Below the pieces are notes generated by a model that was given only the letters and a program-made list of their open reading frames with translations, was not told where the DNA came from and did no database searches. Positions 11,838 to 22,088 of a stretch of DNA of 64,000 nt are shown piece after piece. A program made the position numbers and the translations under genes. How positions within the stretch are numbered: the stretch's first letter is position 1; each line of letters opens with the position of its first letter. The DNA is from Amyloporia xantha (taxonomy: Eukaryota; Basidiomycota; Agaricomycetes; Polyporales; Adustoporiaceae): contig JAYKKR010000002.1 in the NCBI GenBank assembly GCA_036971615.1, forward strand, positions 1 through 64,000, given 5' to 3'.

Positions 11838-14720
11838 TCATCCGAGACCAGACACTATACGAGTCCCGTTAGGCGCAAAGCGTAGCCGACTGATATTGTC
11901 TCCGTGCTGAGTAAAGCGCGCTACGCATGTGCCGGTAGTCGTGTTCCACACGCGAATTGAGAAGTCTTCACCGCCGGCCGCGACCAGCTCACCATCTGCC
12001 GAGAATGTTTCTGCACTGACGAGACCGTCTCCACCATCTATAGTGGACAGCAGCTCGCCACTGAAGGAGTCGCATACTTTGATCGTTCTGTCGTTGGCCA
12101 CAGATAACACATTTTTGCCATCGGGTGAGAACATTGCGGAAAACACGGTCCCGGTATGTTCGCGCAATAACACAAACTCGTCGCCTGAGATAGCGCTAGA
12201 TATCCTGACGGACCCATCGTCCGAGCTTGTTACTAGCCGACGACTGTCAGCAGAGAACGCGATCGAGTTGATCACGCCTGAGTGGCCGTCGATTTCAGCG
12301 AGTCGCGACCCGTCCTCTGCACTCCACACCCGTGCGATGCTGTCTGCACTGGCAGACACGAAGCGAGTACCATCGCGAGCGAACGCAAGATGCACGACCA
12401 TAGCATCGTGCATCCCTTCTGCGAGCTGTCTACCCGTTTCTGTATCCCACAGTTTGATAGAGAAGTCCACCGATGCGGAGACAATAGTTTTTCCGTTAGG
12501 AGAGAAGGTGACGGCCTTGATCATCCCTCTATGCCCCTCCAAGACGACTTCTTGTTCGCCAGTACGCGCATTCGAAACGATTAGCCGCTTATCGCGGGAG
12601 CCGGAAACAAGGAGTCGGCCGTCCGAAGAAAATGCAAGAGCGGAAATAGCTTCTGAGTGACCAGACATCTCCCGCACAGCTTGACCGGTGGTGGTTTCCC
12701 AAATAACGACAGACGCATTCTCAAATCCGCTAGCAATATATCGTCCGTCGGGGGAGTATGCGAGCGCACAAATGACGCCTATGTTCTCGTTATGCTGGAG
12801 CTGCACATGAGGAAATGCAGGAGGATTCTCCCACTTTACCGTACTGTCATCTTCACCCGACCTATCAAAGGATGGATTTGGTTTGCTGGAATCATTGCGA
12901 CTAGACTGTTCCAGCGACTGATTTGGGGGGATTTCTGCAACTCTAGCGTGATGGACGGTGTCGTCCTTGTTCTGATCACCCTCAACTTGACGCTCGGATG
13001 ATATTCCTGCGGGGTGTATAGCGGCGTCTCCAACCTGCGCAGTGTCGGTAGGTGAGTCGTCAACGTGTTCCACATTCAAAGCCTCCGAAGGTTCGACAAC
13101 GCGGTGCGGCACGCTAGCACTCTCCTCTGGGACGGCTGGGCCAACAGACGGTGTCATGCTATTCTGTTGGAGGAACTCTCTTGATTGGGCAGCCACAACA
13201 CTATCGTCAATGAATAGCATCCCGACTGACGTATAAATCAGTATTATGAATCATAGACGAAATGAAGAGCGACGAACGTCCATCGCCTGTGACCTCGATC
13301 TGTGGCTGACAACTCCGAAGTAAAGCAGGTATGTCTTCCGGGATCTCGGATCCCTGGTCATTGAAACCTGATGTGAGTCAAGTAGAATACAGAACCACCG
13401 CCTTCACGCACATTACATAAGAAGAGCAGATCTCTGTCGCTGGCGATCGCGATCTCTGCCTGTGAATGCTGAGCAAGACGCGCTTCTCAGTGTTAGGCGT
13501 CTGACTATAAAGAACGGTAGCATACTTCGAGGATATAGTCAAGGACAAACCCGACGGGATCGTACGGCTATTGCCAACTTTATCAAACTGGCCGCGACAG
13601 GTGAAGTTGGATCGTACCTCGTCAACAGGCGGGACTTGTTCGACGACGGTCTCAACATCATCGTCATCGGGAGGGCAAGATGGATCACGCGGTTCAGCCG
13701 CAGCCCGCATGATCTTAGGTATAAATCCTAGACGCTTTTTCATTTTCAGGTAATGCAGGAATATGCACTGGTTCTGGACAAGAGGCTGCTCTCGATCAGA
13801 CCGATGAGCGTCAAGCTGCTGCTGACTTCCGTGTTGCCGTCTCTGCGGCTGCTGTGGCTGCGATTCCGGTCGTCGATGTCTCTGTCTTGATTGCTGTGGA
13901 GAACGCGGACGGTCATTCCTGTGCTGATGATTGTTGTGCTGACGTGTTCTTGGAGGTCCGGAGCGGGAGATCCAGTTTGCGCTGCGAGTTTGCGTCGTAG
14001 TACCTGTGAAAGATGCTTGCACAGGGATCCCAAAATCTCCATTGAACGACACCTTGGCACTTTTGCCTTCGCGGGTGACTGCCGAAACTGCCCACTCTGT
14101 CGTCTTGACAAACCCGATAACGAGCGCGATGTGTTCGAGCTTCATATCAAGCTCCAGGATGTCGCTGGCAAAATCAAGCCAACTTTGGATGTTCTTGGCC
14201 ATGTGGTTTTGCATCCTACGAACACTTTGCAAGATCTCCCGTGAAGCCGATTCCTTGATGACAAGCAGCGCACCTTGGTCGTCGGTGCATTTGAAGTGAC
14301 AACCAACACCGACACCATGTCTGCAAACGCATATCCGGTCAGGTCCAACATCTCTAGCAATGTGAAACATCAACGTCCACGAAATGACACTCACGCAGCA
14401 GCTGACGCATCAACGTCGATCTCTTTCAGACTGAAGCTGCTCAATGCGCCTGCATCGATCGCAGTATCTCTTCTATGCCTCCCAAAGTTGTTGGTCGTCA
14501 ACTCTGTGAACCCTTCTGGTACTCCAAACTCTTCATGTATCGGATCGTTGCGTCCACGCGTGACGTTGAACATGCGATAGAATGCGCCATCCCGCACATA
14601 GCCCACGTCCCCGATCTCTACTTCGCCCGCTTCCGTAACTTCTGGACACCACAAAGGGTAGCCCTGCCCACGTCTAAAGAGTTGCCGGGCATAGACTTCA
14701 GCTGGAGATATATAAGCCAT
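11838..14720 (-). CDS. WD40-repeat protein, copy B, six exons
   Basis: Exons in coding order are 14720-14395, 14320-13618, 13567-13526, 13459-13417, 13367-13278 and 13225-11838. All five introns (50-74 nt) are GT-AG and the summed length is 864 codons. Residues 1 to about 200 form the Agaricomycete N-terminal domain (VYARQLFRRGQGYPLWCPE, GVGVGCHFKC). A long Gln/Arg/Ser-rich disordered linker follows, then KMKKRLGFIPKIMRAAAEP and an acidic patch. The C-terminal third has eight WD40 repeats (for example SVVIWETTTG, SIKLWDTETG, SIRVWNTTTG). At about 11841-11850 one extra base relative to copy A turns SASDDS into a premature stop. The predicted protein (863 aa) therefore lacks the last propeller strand; the uninterrupted frame would stop at 11780. 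It is probably a binding scaffold; no enzyme domain is visible. Confidence 0.82.
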
Positions 14721-14983
14721 AGAATACGGCGAATTGCACCAGGAAAGTTAAGAGGACAGAGATCAGAGCGGATATCTGGGCAATGAGGGTGATATTCAGG
14801 TTTGACTGTATGTCGAATGGATGGAAGGGAAGAGGCTGTGGTATAGTCTTCAGATCGCGGCTGTGCTACGCTATCAGATCCATGAGGCGCTGTCTACCTC
14901 CAGGACTATGAGGATTCTATTGACCAAGTAGAACGTGTCATTGGAAAACGCACCGCCATTCGGTAATTTCCGCCATCCTCCAT

Positions 14984-15205
14984 TCAGAACGTGGACATGT
15001 CACATTCACAGCTTCCATCCCCCAGTTCGTCAAAAGCACGAGATACATACAATATAAGCCCGCCGAGCGCAATCAGGAGATATTCAGAGATAAAGCTGCG
15101 GGCACCAGACTGGACATCTGGCCGTGTCCCGTTGATTGGGATGGATTGTCTCCGCGACACGAGTCCTATGAGCGCAAAAAATATAAGAAGTGTATATGTA
15201 AGCAT
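14984..15205 (-). CDS. small hydrophobic ORF, possible exon of a membrane protein
   Basis: ATG at 15205, 73 residues, with two hydrophobic stretches (LLIFFALIGLV and LLIALGGLILYV) separated by a polar loop. It lies upstream of WD40 copy B on the same strand. No family is recognised. It could be a terminal exon of the poorly resolved membrane-protein traces at 15.7-16.4 kb, or chance. Confidence 0.25.
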   Translation of the reverse strand: MLTYTLLIFFALIGLVSRRQSIPINGTRPDVQSGARSFISEYLLIALGGLILYVSRAFDELGDGSCECDMSTF

Positions 15206-15720
15206 TGAGCCGTGCCTCGGACCTTTTCCGAGATTAGCAGTGGTCTTTCTAGTGGCGTTTCCATCCTACAGCTCTAGTGATTCGTGACAAGTCTTCAAAG
15301 GGAGAGCTCGACGACGGTTCACCTTGTTACGAGCTTCAATCCGGACAAGGAAGGACACTCTGGTGAAGTACCTGTAAGCACCGCATGTGACATGCAATCG
15401 GATACGGATACATGAGATAACAGACTTCAGACGCCCACAGACGCCCACAGTCTACACGATTCGAAGGCGTGGTCAGGACAATACAACATGTGGGCGAATC
15501 GATAGAAATGGTGCTTACATCGCTTAGGCTGCGTAGCTCTATATAGTTTGTACTGTTTCATTTCGTCGCTCACATTAGTCAACAACTGACTACAACGGCA
15601 TAGGCCCGTAGACAATTTCATAACCTGTGTGAACCGGTGCAGTGATTCGAAATGGCACTTCCTCCTGTGCATGCGTTCGGAAGTCCTCGTGCACGGACCA
15701 GCAAGAAAGGAGAACATATA
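15206..15720. other. unassigned segment
   Basis: A minus-strand frame at 15427-15717 has no domain. Nothing is supported here. Confidence 0.3.
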
Positions 15721-16428
15721 TCAAACGTCTTCAGAGATGCGCGAGAGAAGCATAACAAAGACGGTGTAATCAATCGTTGATGAGCACACAACCCTGAGAA
15801 GGCTTCGATTCCCTGACTGGAATACTGTACCGCTTCCTGATGTCATCCCCCAAAGATGGGACGAATAATCACAACAGCGGGAGCCGCTCAAAGATCTGAT
15901 ACTATAGACAAGCAACGTAAGAGCAGATATATCTAGGGGCATCGGGAACGTACCATCATCAATGACAAACGCATAAAACGGCTCACAAAAGATGACTGGC
16001 AACACTACTTGGACAACGTACTTTCACTGATAAAGAAGGGACGGTACCGGCCTGAAACCTTCAAGCTTGACATGTACGACGCCCACAATAGTCCTCTAAT
16101 GCCAATAGGCCTGCGAGCAGCGGCAACTTCACTTGACGCTTGTCACCTTGGCAGATTTGAGGCCCAGTAAACAGCGAATGGATTAAGGCCATGTGTCCTT
16201 ATAGCTTGTTTGAAGAAACGTGCAGTTCTTCGAATGAGGCCGTAGTCGTAAGATGACCGGCCTCCGAAGATGCAACCATCGTAGTAAAACCTCCAGTATG
16301 ACCACAACCGAGCAAAAGCGCCGCAAACATATAACAAGTAGAATTGGTGTTATGGGTAGAGAAATAACTCCAAAATATCCATAAAAGATTGACCCAAGGT
16401 CCCACAGTACTGTCATCCCGGCGTGCAC
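15721..16428 (-). other. possible multi-exon membrane protein relic
   Basis: Minus-strand pieces have coding-like composition and hydrophobic runs: YFGVISLPITPILLVICLRR (about 16370-16310), YDYGLIRRTARFFKQAIRTH in another frame (about 16250-16190), and VVLPVIFCEPFYAFVIDDG (about 16010-15950), the last followed by GTACGT. The pieces are collinear but I could not connect them by convincing introns. The family is unknown. It may be a decayed gene. Confidence 0.25.
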
Positions 16429-19060
16429 AGGCTACGAGCAGTTGAACCGAATGAATATAATAGCCCTAGCATCAGATATAGATGGACTTAGAGTCATGAA
16501 CGGATAGTGAATTAAGCGAGACACAATAAACCAGAGCAACAATGAGGTGAGACATCCATGTCAATGGCGGCGAGACCCACGAGTGCGTCTAGGACGGTCA
16601 TAACTTCGAACCTGATCTGGTTGTGCAGATCGGTTCCGGCTATGCTAAGCGCTCAAGGTCGTAGGCCTGACGACAACCTGACGATATTCAATTCACAACA
16701 TGCATGTCGTGTCGTGCACAGTCCCGCTGCTCTCGAGTGTTTTATTAGGCTCTGGAATATTTTGTCAAGATTGTCCACATACGCACTGCTTACACGAATT
16801 AACTACCATTTCCCGTCAGAAACCCTACTGGTATCGGTTCATTTAATCACTGGCTTGCATTCATACACTGCAGGTCACGCAGCCGCGATGCTCAAAGCAT
16901 ACTCATGGAACTACTTTGTCATTCATTTATTTTGACGGCAGAAGAAGAGATGAACGCACCTTTGTCTATGGGATCGAAACCAGGCTGTTAGCGATGGCAG
17001 TGGCGCTCTGCAGAGGATTTCAGAGTTGTATTTTCGGACGACGTCCACTCTGATAGGTCCTCCGTTATTTCTTCCCTTCCTCGTCAAGCCGTGAATATGT
17101 GACCGTCTGTGGCGTGTGATTGCGCTCAGAATTTTTGCCCAACGTTCGTGGTGCTTGCGCACTGAACATGCTGTGAGTCCCCCCTCTAACCGTGAAGGTT
17201 CGGCTTAACAAAAGAGGCAAAGTAGGCTTCGGGTGAACAAAGCTGATTAGGTAGTGAGCGAGTAGCTTTGAAAATGTTCTCCAAATGTGCCAATCGCCTT
17301 GCTATCAGATGGGTTGTTCGAACCGAGTATATGTTTCAACCAGCGACCAGCTGTTTCACTGAGTCTATGACAGCCCCGAAAATTCGTATCTTCAGTGTTT
17401 GCAAAATCATGTGTGAGCTTTTATCCTATCACATATATTCCTCCAAGTATATCTCATACCAAAATTAAGAGATCTAAACAACTTTACAGGTATTGAGCAT
17501 CGCCGCATCGCGCATCCTAAATAACAGTTGGTGCTTTTTGTGTTTCCAATAGATATGTATCATCGCAACTTCCTAGGGGAATATGTGTATTCATTCATGC
17601 TGCAGATCACGACATTTGATGCCAGACCTCTCCTGTTCGTACATCATACCTCGGATCATGTGCTTCGAGATAACATCATTGCAAGTACCATGGTCAGTAC
17701 AAGCACTGACAGTTGTAACGTGCGTGAACAAAGATGCAAATTCGATGCTGGAGGGTGACGCCCCTTTAGACAAGATGTCATGCGTTGCTGAAACCGGATC
17801 GAAACTGCCAAACCGTGACTGGACGTTACAATTCAAATCAACGTCATCCCAGATTACCTCTTTCACTCGTGGCTTATCATATCGTTCGTCCATGTAACCT
17901 GCTACGTCGCCATTTCCGGTCGCCCCGACACCAATGCTGGTCTCGTCTGCTCCAGCCTGATGTCACGTTTATTCTCAGAGTAGCTGACTGACAGATCTTT
18001 GATGCGTCAACTACCGCACGGCGTTCCTCTAACCGGAGAGCACGCTGTGCATATGGCTACAAGGCGGCCGTGTTGTCCATCTGATGCTTTGTAGCGTACA
18101 TTGCACGGGGAGGCGCGAGCTCCTGGCACTCCATCGCTACCGCAATGTCGTCGGACTGTACGGATTGTTCAACACCTGCATGATTTGATGCGGATGGGCG
18201 AGCGCTCTGGGCAGAGGTTCGGATCCCCTACGAAGCGAGTCTGTCCATGCGGTGGCGGTTTCGTGGCCTCTCCCGTCCGTAATATTCATTGTATTGAAGA
18301 GGACGCTGATTTCATGGTTGCTCTTTCGTATCTTCTCAAAGTCATATCACTCTGTCGTCGTGGCGATGAAGACTGCGCGGTCCTCGGTCCGGACCGAAGC
18401 CGTCTTTGGCGCTGAAAATGAGATTGAGACTCGGAATTTCTTGATCACAAGATGCCGCCCGCAAGGCTTTGTTTGCAATGCCCCCTTGAAGCAGCGCACA
18501 GGCGAATCAAAATGTCACGTCAAGGCTTGGACCAATTTTCGACTTGATATCTCAGAAAGATTTGTCCTGATATGCGGCTAGGTCATTCCAGCTAGCAACA
18601 ATAGCCTAAGCTGAGCTCCAGATATTCCAGGACATATTGTTATTCACTCAGAATGCAGGTCCACCAATATACGAAAATTCTGTCTAAATGATCAGCCAAC
18701 GGGAGCGTGGCTGCGAGCTGATTTGAAATGATTCCGAACCTCACACTGCTTTTACCACCGATACACCGGTATTGCAAGCTAATAATGAATGTGGCGGTGC
18801 TCCATTACACGCGGTGACGGTTCGAGAATCAAAGTGGTGAAACTTGGTAACGGCGGGCCGCTAATTTTGCATACGTTCAAAAATAACATCGCGTCGAGAA
18901 TCAGCTCGCATAGATGATCTCTGTGCCTGGCTCGTACGGTATAACAGCTGCAATCCAGCTGCCCATGAATCCCAGCTCCCAGCCTTTTTTCGAGCTCAAG
19001 ACTTTCAAGCACAGGTGCTGGTTGGTCAGTGACATATCTCTCCTCATCCACCAACACCCA
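16429..19060. other. intergenic, no supported gene
   Basis: This 2.6-kb stretch holds scattered frames of up to about 125 residues on both strands, none with a domain. The last 150 nt before the repeat-peptide gene are its promoter and leader: an AT-rich TAATATAA at about 19062, then a CT-rich tract from 19090 to 19205, as is common upstream of expressed fungal genes. Confidence 0.45.
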
Positions 19061-19208
19061 TTAATATAACATCTTTCGCCAGCCTTGCTTGCTTTTTCTT
19101 ATTCACTCCTTACGATCTTTTCGAATTCGACTCCTTTCACGACCATTTCTCCTATACTCTAACATATTTCGTTTACGAACCCCTCCACGCATTTTAACTA
19201 TTATCACG

Positions 19209-20370
19209 ATGCGCTCTTCCATTGTTCTCCCCATCGTTTTCGCTGCCGTCTCCGTAACTCCTGCCCTCGCCCGCCCGGTCGCAACGTACGTTCCAAATGA
19301 TATCAACGATCGCATTTCAGATACTTACTACTTCCCTATCCTCCAGAATCACTGTGTCTGGCGATTCCGAGGCCATCAACTGGAAGAAAGTCGGGCACGT
19401 CGCGGAAGATGTTGCGTCCGGCCTCGGGACAGTTCTCAAGTTCCTCAAACGCGAGGACGAGCTTGTGGCTCGCACTATTGCTGTCGCATCTACGGATGGC
19501 AGTGCTGCGATCAACTGGAAGGAAATAGGACATGATGCCGAGGACGTCGTGTCGGGTCTTGGGACCGTCTTGAAGTTCCTCAAGCGCGAGGACCCCATGC
19601 TCGCGCGCGCCTTCGAGGACGAGCTTATGGCCCGTACTGCAGTTGTTCCCGCCGATGGTAGTGAGGCCATTAATTGGAAGAAGGTCGGACACGTCGCGGA
19701 AGATGTTGCTTCCGGGCTCGGCACCGTTCTCAAGTTCCTCAAGCGCGAGGACGAGTTGATGGCTCGCGCTGAGGCTCAGGCTGCAGGGGATGTTATAGGC
19801 AGTGAGGCGATCAATTGGAAGAAGGTCGGACACGTCGCCGAGGACGTCGCATCAGGTCTTGGGACCGTGTTGAAGTTCCTCAAACGCGAGGACCCTCTGC
19901 TCGCACGTGCATTCGAGGATGAGCTCATGGCTCGCGCCGTCTCTGCACCGGTAGATGGCAGCGAGGCTATCAACTGGAAGAAGGTTGGCCACGTCGCAGA
20001 GGATGTCGCTTCCGGACTCGGGACGGTCCTCAAGTTCCTTAAACGTGAGGACGAGCTCATGGCCCGCGCCGATGCGGCTGCAGCTACGGCTACGGGTAGT
20101 GAGGCGATCAACTGGAAGAAGGTGGGACACGTCGCGGAGGATGTCGCGTCCGGTCTTGGCACCGTGCTCAAGTTCCTCAAGCGCGAGGACCCACTCCTTG
20201 CGCGCGCATTCGAGGACGAGCTGATGGCTCGTGCGGTTGTACCGGCGGACGGAAGCGAGGCTATCAACTGGAAGAAGGTAGGCCACGATGCGGAGGATGT
20301 CGCATCCGGCCTCGCAACTGTTTTGAAGTTCCTGCGCCGGGATGGGATGGGATTGGATGAACTTGACTAG
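19209..20370 (+). CDS. secreted Kex2-processed repeat protein (KEP-like precursor)
   Basis: Exons are 19209-19285 and 19347-20370. The 61-nt intron (GTACGT...CTCCAG) is the only choice that joins the signal peptide to the repeat frame. The product is 366 aa. Residues 1-21 are a signal peptide (MRSSIVLPIVFAAVSVTPALA). Residues 33-357 hold seven 29-residue segments starting at residues 33, 78, 131, 178, 231, 277 and 329. Each has the form SEAINWKKVGH..AEDV.SGLGTVLKFL and ends in KR (six) or RR (last). The linkers are acidic and alternate short (EDELMAR...) with long (EDP.LARAFEDELMAR...). Secreted repeats ending at dibasic sites match the known Kex2-processed repeat precursors (pheromones, dikaritin precursors, repellents, Ece1). 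Cleavage would release helical peptides of about 26-29 residues. In the repeat (I of INW as 1), W3, V6, V9/A10, V13, L17, V20/L21 and L24 line one face and K4, K5, H8, E11, D12 and S15 the other. There is no cysteine in the repeats. Activity is unknown; membrane activity, signalling and surface coating are all possible. Confidence 0.85.
19286..19346 (+). other. intron of the repeat-peptide gene
   Basis: Donor GTACGT at 19286 and acceptor CTCCAG ending at 19346. The alternative acceptor ending at 19320 gives the wrong phase, while 19347 completes a Thr codon and enters the repeat frame. Without splicing the signal-peptide frame runs into an unrelated frame and stops at 19535. Confidence 0.8.
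19366..20340 (+). repeat. seven coding repeats of 87 bp with alternating linkers
   Basis: Repeat blocks are 19366-19452, 19501-19587, 19660-19746, 19801-19887, 19960-20046, 20098-20184 and 20254-20340. Repeats 1, 3, 4, 5 and 6 encode the same 29 residues. Repeat 2 differs at five places (E to A, KV to EI, V to D, A to V) and repeat 7 at three (V to D, G to A, K to R). Between repeats 1 and 4, 16 of 29 codons differ and all the changes are synonymous. Linkers after repeats 2, 4 and 6 are the long type and those after 1, 3 and 5 the short type, so growth went by two-repeat blocks. Confidence 0.9.
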
Positions 20371-21177
20371 ATTTGGATGTGGTGGGCACGGGACGCTTTG
20401 TGACGATTTTACGATGATTGTTAGTGTACTTCTTGTAGGGTAATGGCTGTAGGATCGAACTTCTAAATGTGATTGCTCTGGCTGGGAGCTCAAATGTCTT
20501 TCTGAGTGAACTCTTATGAATTGTGGTTGTCGCCCCTGAAGTGCCACGCATATAGTGGTAGATGGGACACGGCTTCGAATGGAAATGAATAGCTGTACGA
20601 CAGGTGTAATGGAAAGAGGATGGATGAATAGAAATTGACTTGCGTAACATTGCATACGGTCATGGACTTGAAAGGGAATGGTAGCGGGCGCTACCCACTG
20701 TTTAGCAGTTTGTTCATGGGCAGTGTCGAGTTTATACAGTTCACGGCATCTATATCACAAGAACTGCAAGTGGACAGCCAGCAGACGAAAATTTTGGTAT
20801 ACTTACCTATGCAATATGCTGCTCTACGCTCGCAATCTGACCGACCGGACGTTTAGGATGGGGATCATGCTCCGCATTCCCGTATTCTGTCAAGGCGCAG
20901 CAGTCGTATATACAGAAATGTGGGCCTTTCAAATGTTCCTCACGCTCTAACCACTTCCAGGGGAAAAGTGGCTCCTTTCCGTCTGTAGGACTCTGATCTA
21001 GGTTGTTTCGCACAGCCGATTTCTCAGTACGCATTAAGTCGAAATGACGTCAATATTCACAAAGGAATAACTTACGAAACATTTTCACACTGATGTAGCC
21101 AAGGTAACAATACCAGTACTAGAGGATGAGGCTGTAGCTAATGTGCTCGACAGTCCGCTCGAGGAACTGGCAGCAAT
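20371..21177. other. 3' flank of the repeat-peptide gene, no gene
   Basis: No domain, repeat or exon chain is seen. I see no tailoring enzyme gene, of the kind found beside dikaritin (RiPP) precursors, in this spacer or in the recognisable neighbours. Confidence 0.5.
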
Positions 21178-21905
21178 TCAGGAATGCCCGAAATGGGGCA
21201 CCACTTCTGCCAGACTCCTCGGTAACTCCAGTAGCTCCCTATTCTCCGAGGCCATAGCATCAAACTTCTCGCCGTCTACTTTGCCAATGAACGGCAAATA
21301 GTCAATCTCGCAGACAGTTCCGCCCTCCGGCAGCGTCCCGTCTTCGAAGTAGAAGTAGGCACGAAGGTGTTCCGCAGTGTACAGCGACGGCGCAGGAATG
21401 GAAAAGTGTCCGTACGCGTTTTGCATCAGAAGGCCAGAGCTGCGGTATCGCGCATGCACACGGCGTGCATCATCGAGTGAACAGACCGTATCGTACATCG
21501 ACGACAGGACCAGAATGGGGTGGGGGACGTGCTCTCCGCCGTCAAGGGACCCGTGTACCGCCATTTCGGCCGAATGCGCCAATCGGCACATCTCAAGTAC
21601 AGCATGCCCCAAATCGGCGCGGCGGAGGAAGAGATGTCGCTGACGTCGGTGAACCACTCGCGGTACCCCTCTGGTCAGTACGCGAGAGGCGGGCCGTCGC
21701 CGCATGTGATCGCGTAAAATGCCTCGGTCTGCACAAGCCACGACGAGACTGCTCCATAAATCCATATGCAGAAATGTACGCAAGGCGGATGATGGTTCTC
21801 CACCGCGCGGTTCTCCTCCTGGGGAAGTATTGCCGTTCGCCGGCTCGACAAACCAGGACAGTGTCGAGCGGACCGCTGAGCGTTGCCACGGGATTTCATC
21901 TGCAA
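21178..21905 (-). pseudogene. TAP-like alpha/beta hydrolase, C-terminal relic
   Basis: The last part is clearly the TAP-like C-terminal region of tripeptidyl aminopeptidase-type hydrolases: HPILVLSSMYDTVCSLDDAR, then the catalytic-His block QNAYGHFSIPAPSLYTAEHL and TVCEIDYLPF. Upstream and in another frame are YAITCGDGPPLAY (about 21730-21700) and WFTDVSDISSSAAPIWGMLY. A TGA lies right after GPPLAY and the frame changes near 21540. The catalytic N-terminal half with the nucleophile Ser is absent; instead the sequence passes at about 21800-21910 into DNA like the 3' flank of the F-box units. This is a truncated, inactive fragment at the left edge of the array. Confidence 0.7.
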
Positions 21906-22088
21906 TGCGTGCATGCTTTAAGTAATGCAGGGAGCTCGTGAACGGATTGACCTGATCGGTTGTCAAAGATCTGAAAAGAAGAACAGAGCGCGAGAGCGGA
22001 ATGGCTGAGAAATGATCAGAAGTGGTATGCAAATGCGGAGGGACTGCGAAACTAGAGGACCACGCCTCCCGGGACGCCTGGGGTATGT

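Noticed and set aside
19089..19535. Single-exon reading of the signal-peptide frame (148 codons)
   Set aside because: It reads through the 61-nt intron into a non-repeat frame. Splicing at 19286-19346 joins the signal peptide to seven conserved repeats.
19366..20340. CRISPR-like or satellite array
   Set aside because: The 87-bp periodic blocks are coding, differ mostly at third positions and end in dibasic codons; the genome is eukaryotic.
19317..20655. Several antisense frames of 140-270 codons over the repeat-peptide gene
   Set aside because: They mirror the coding repeats. The sense strand has the signal peptide, splice sites and dibasic sites, and synonymous variation supports only the sense frame.
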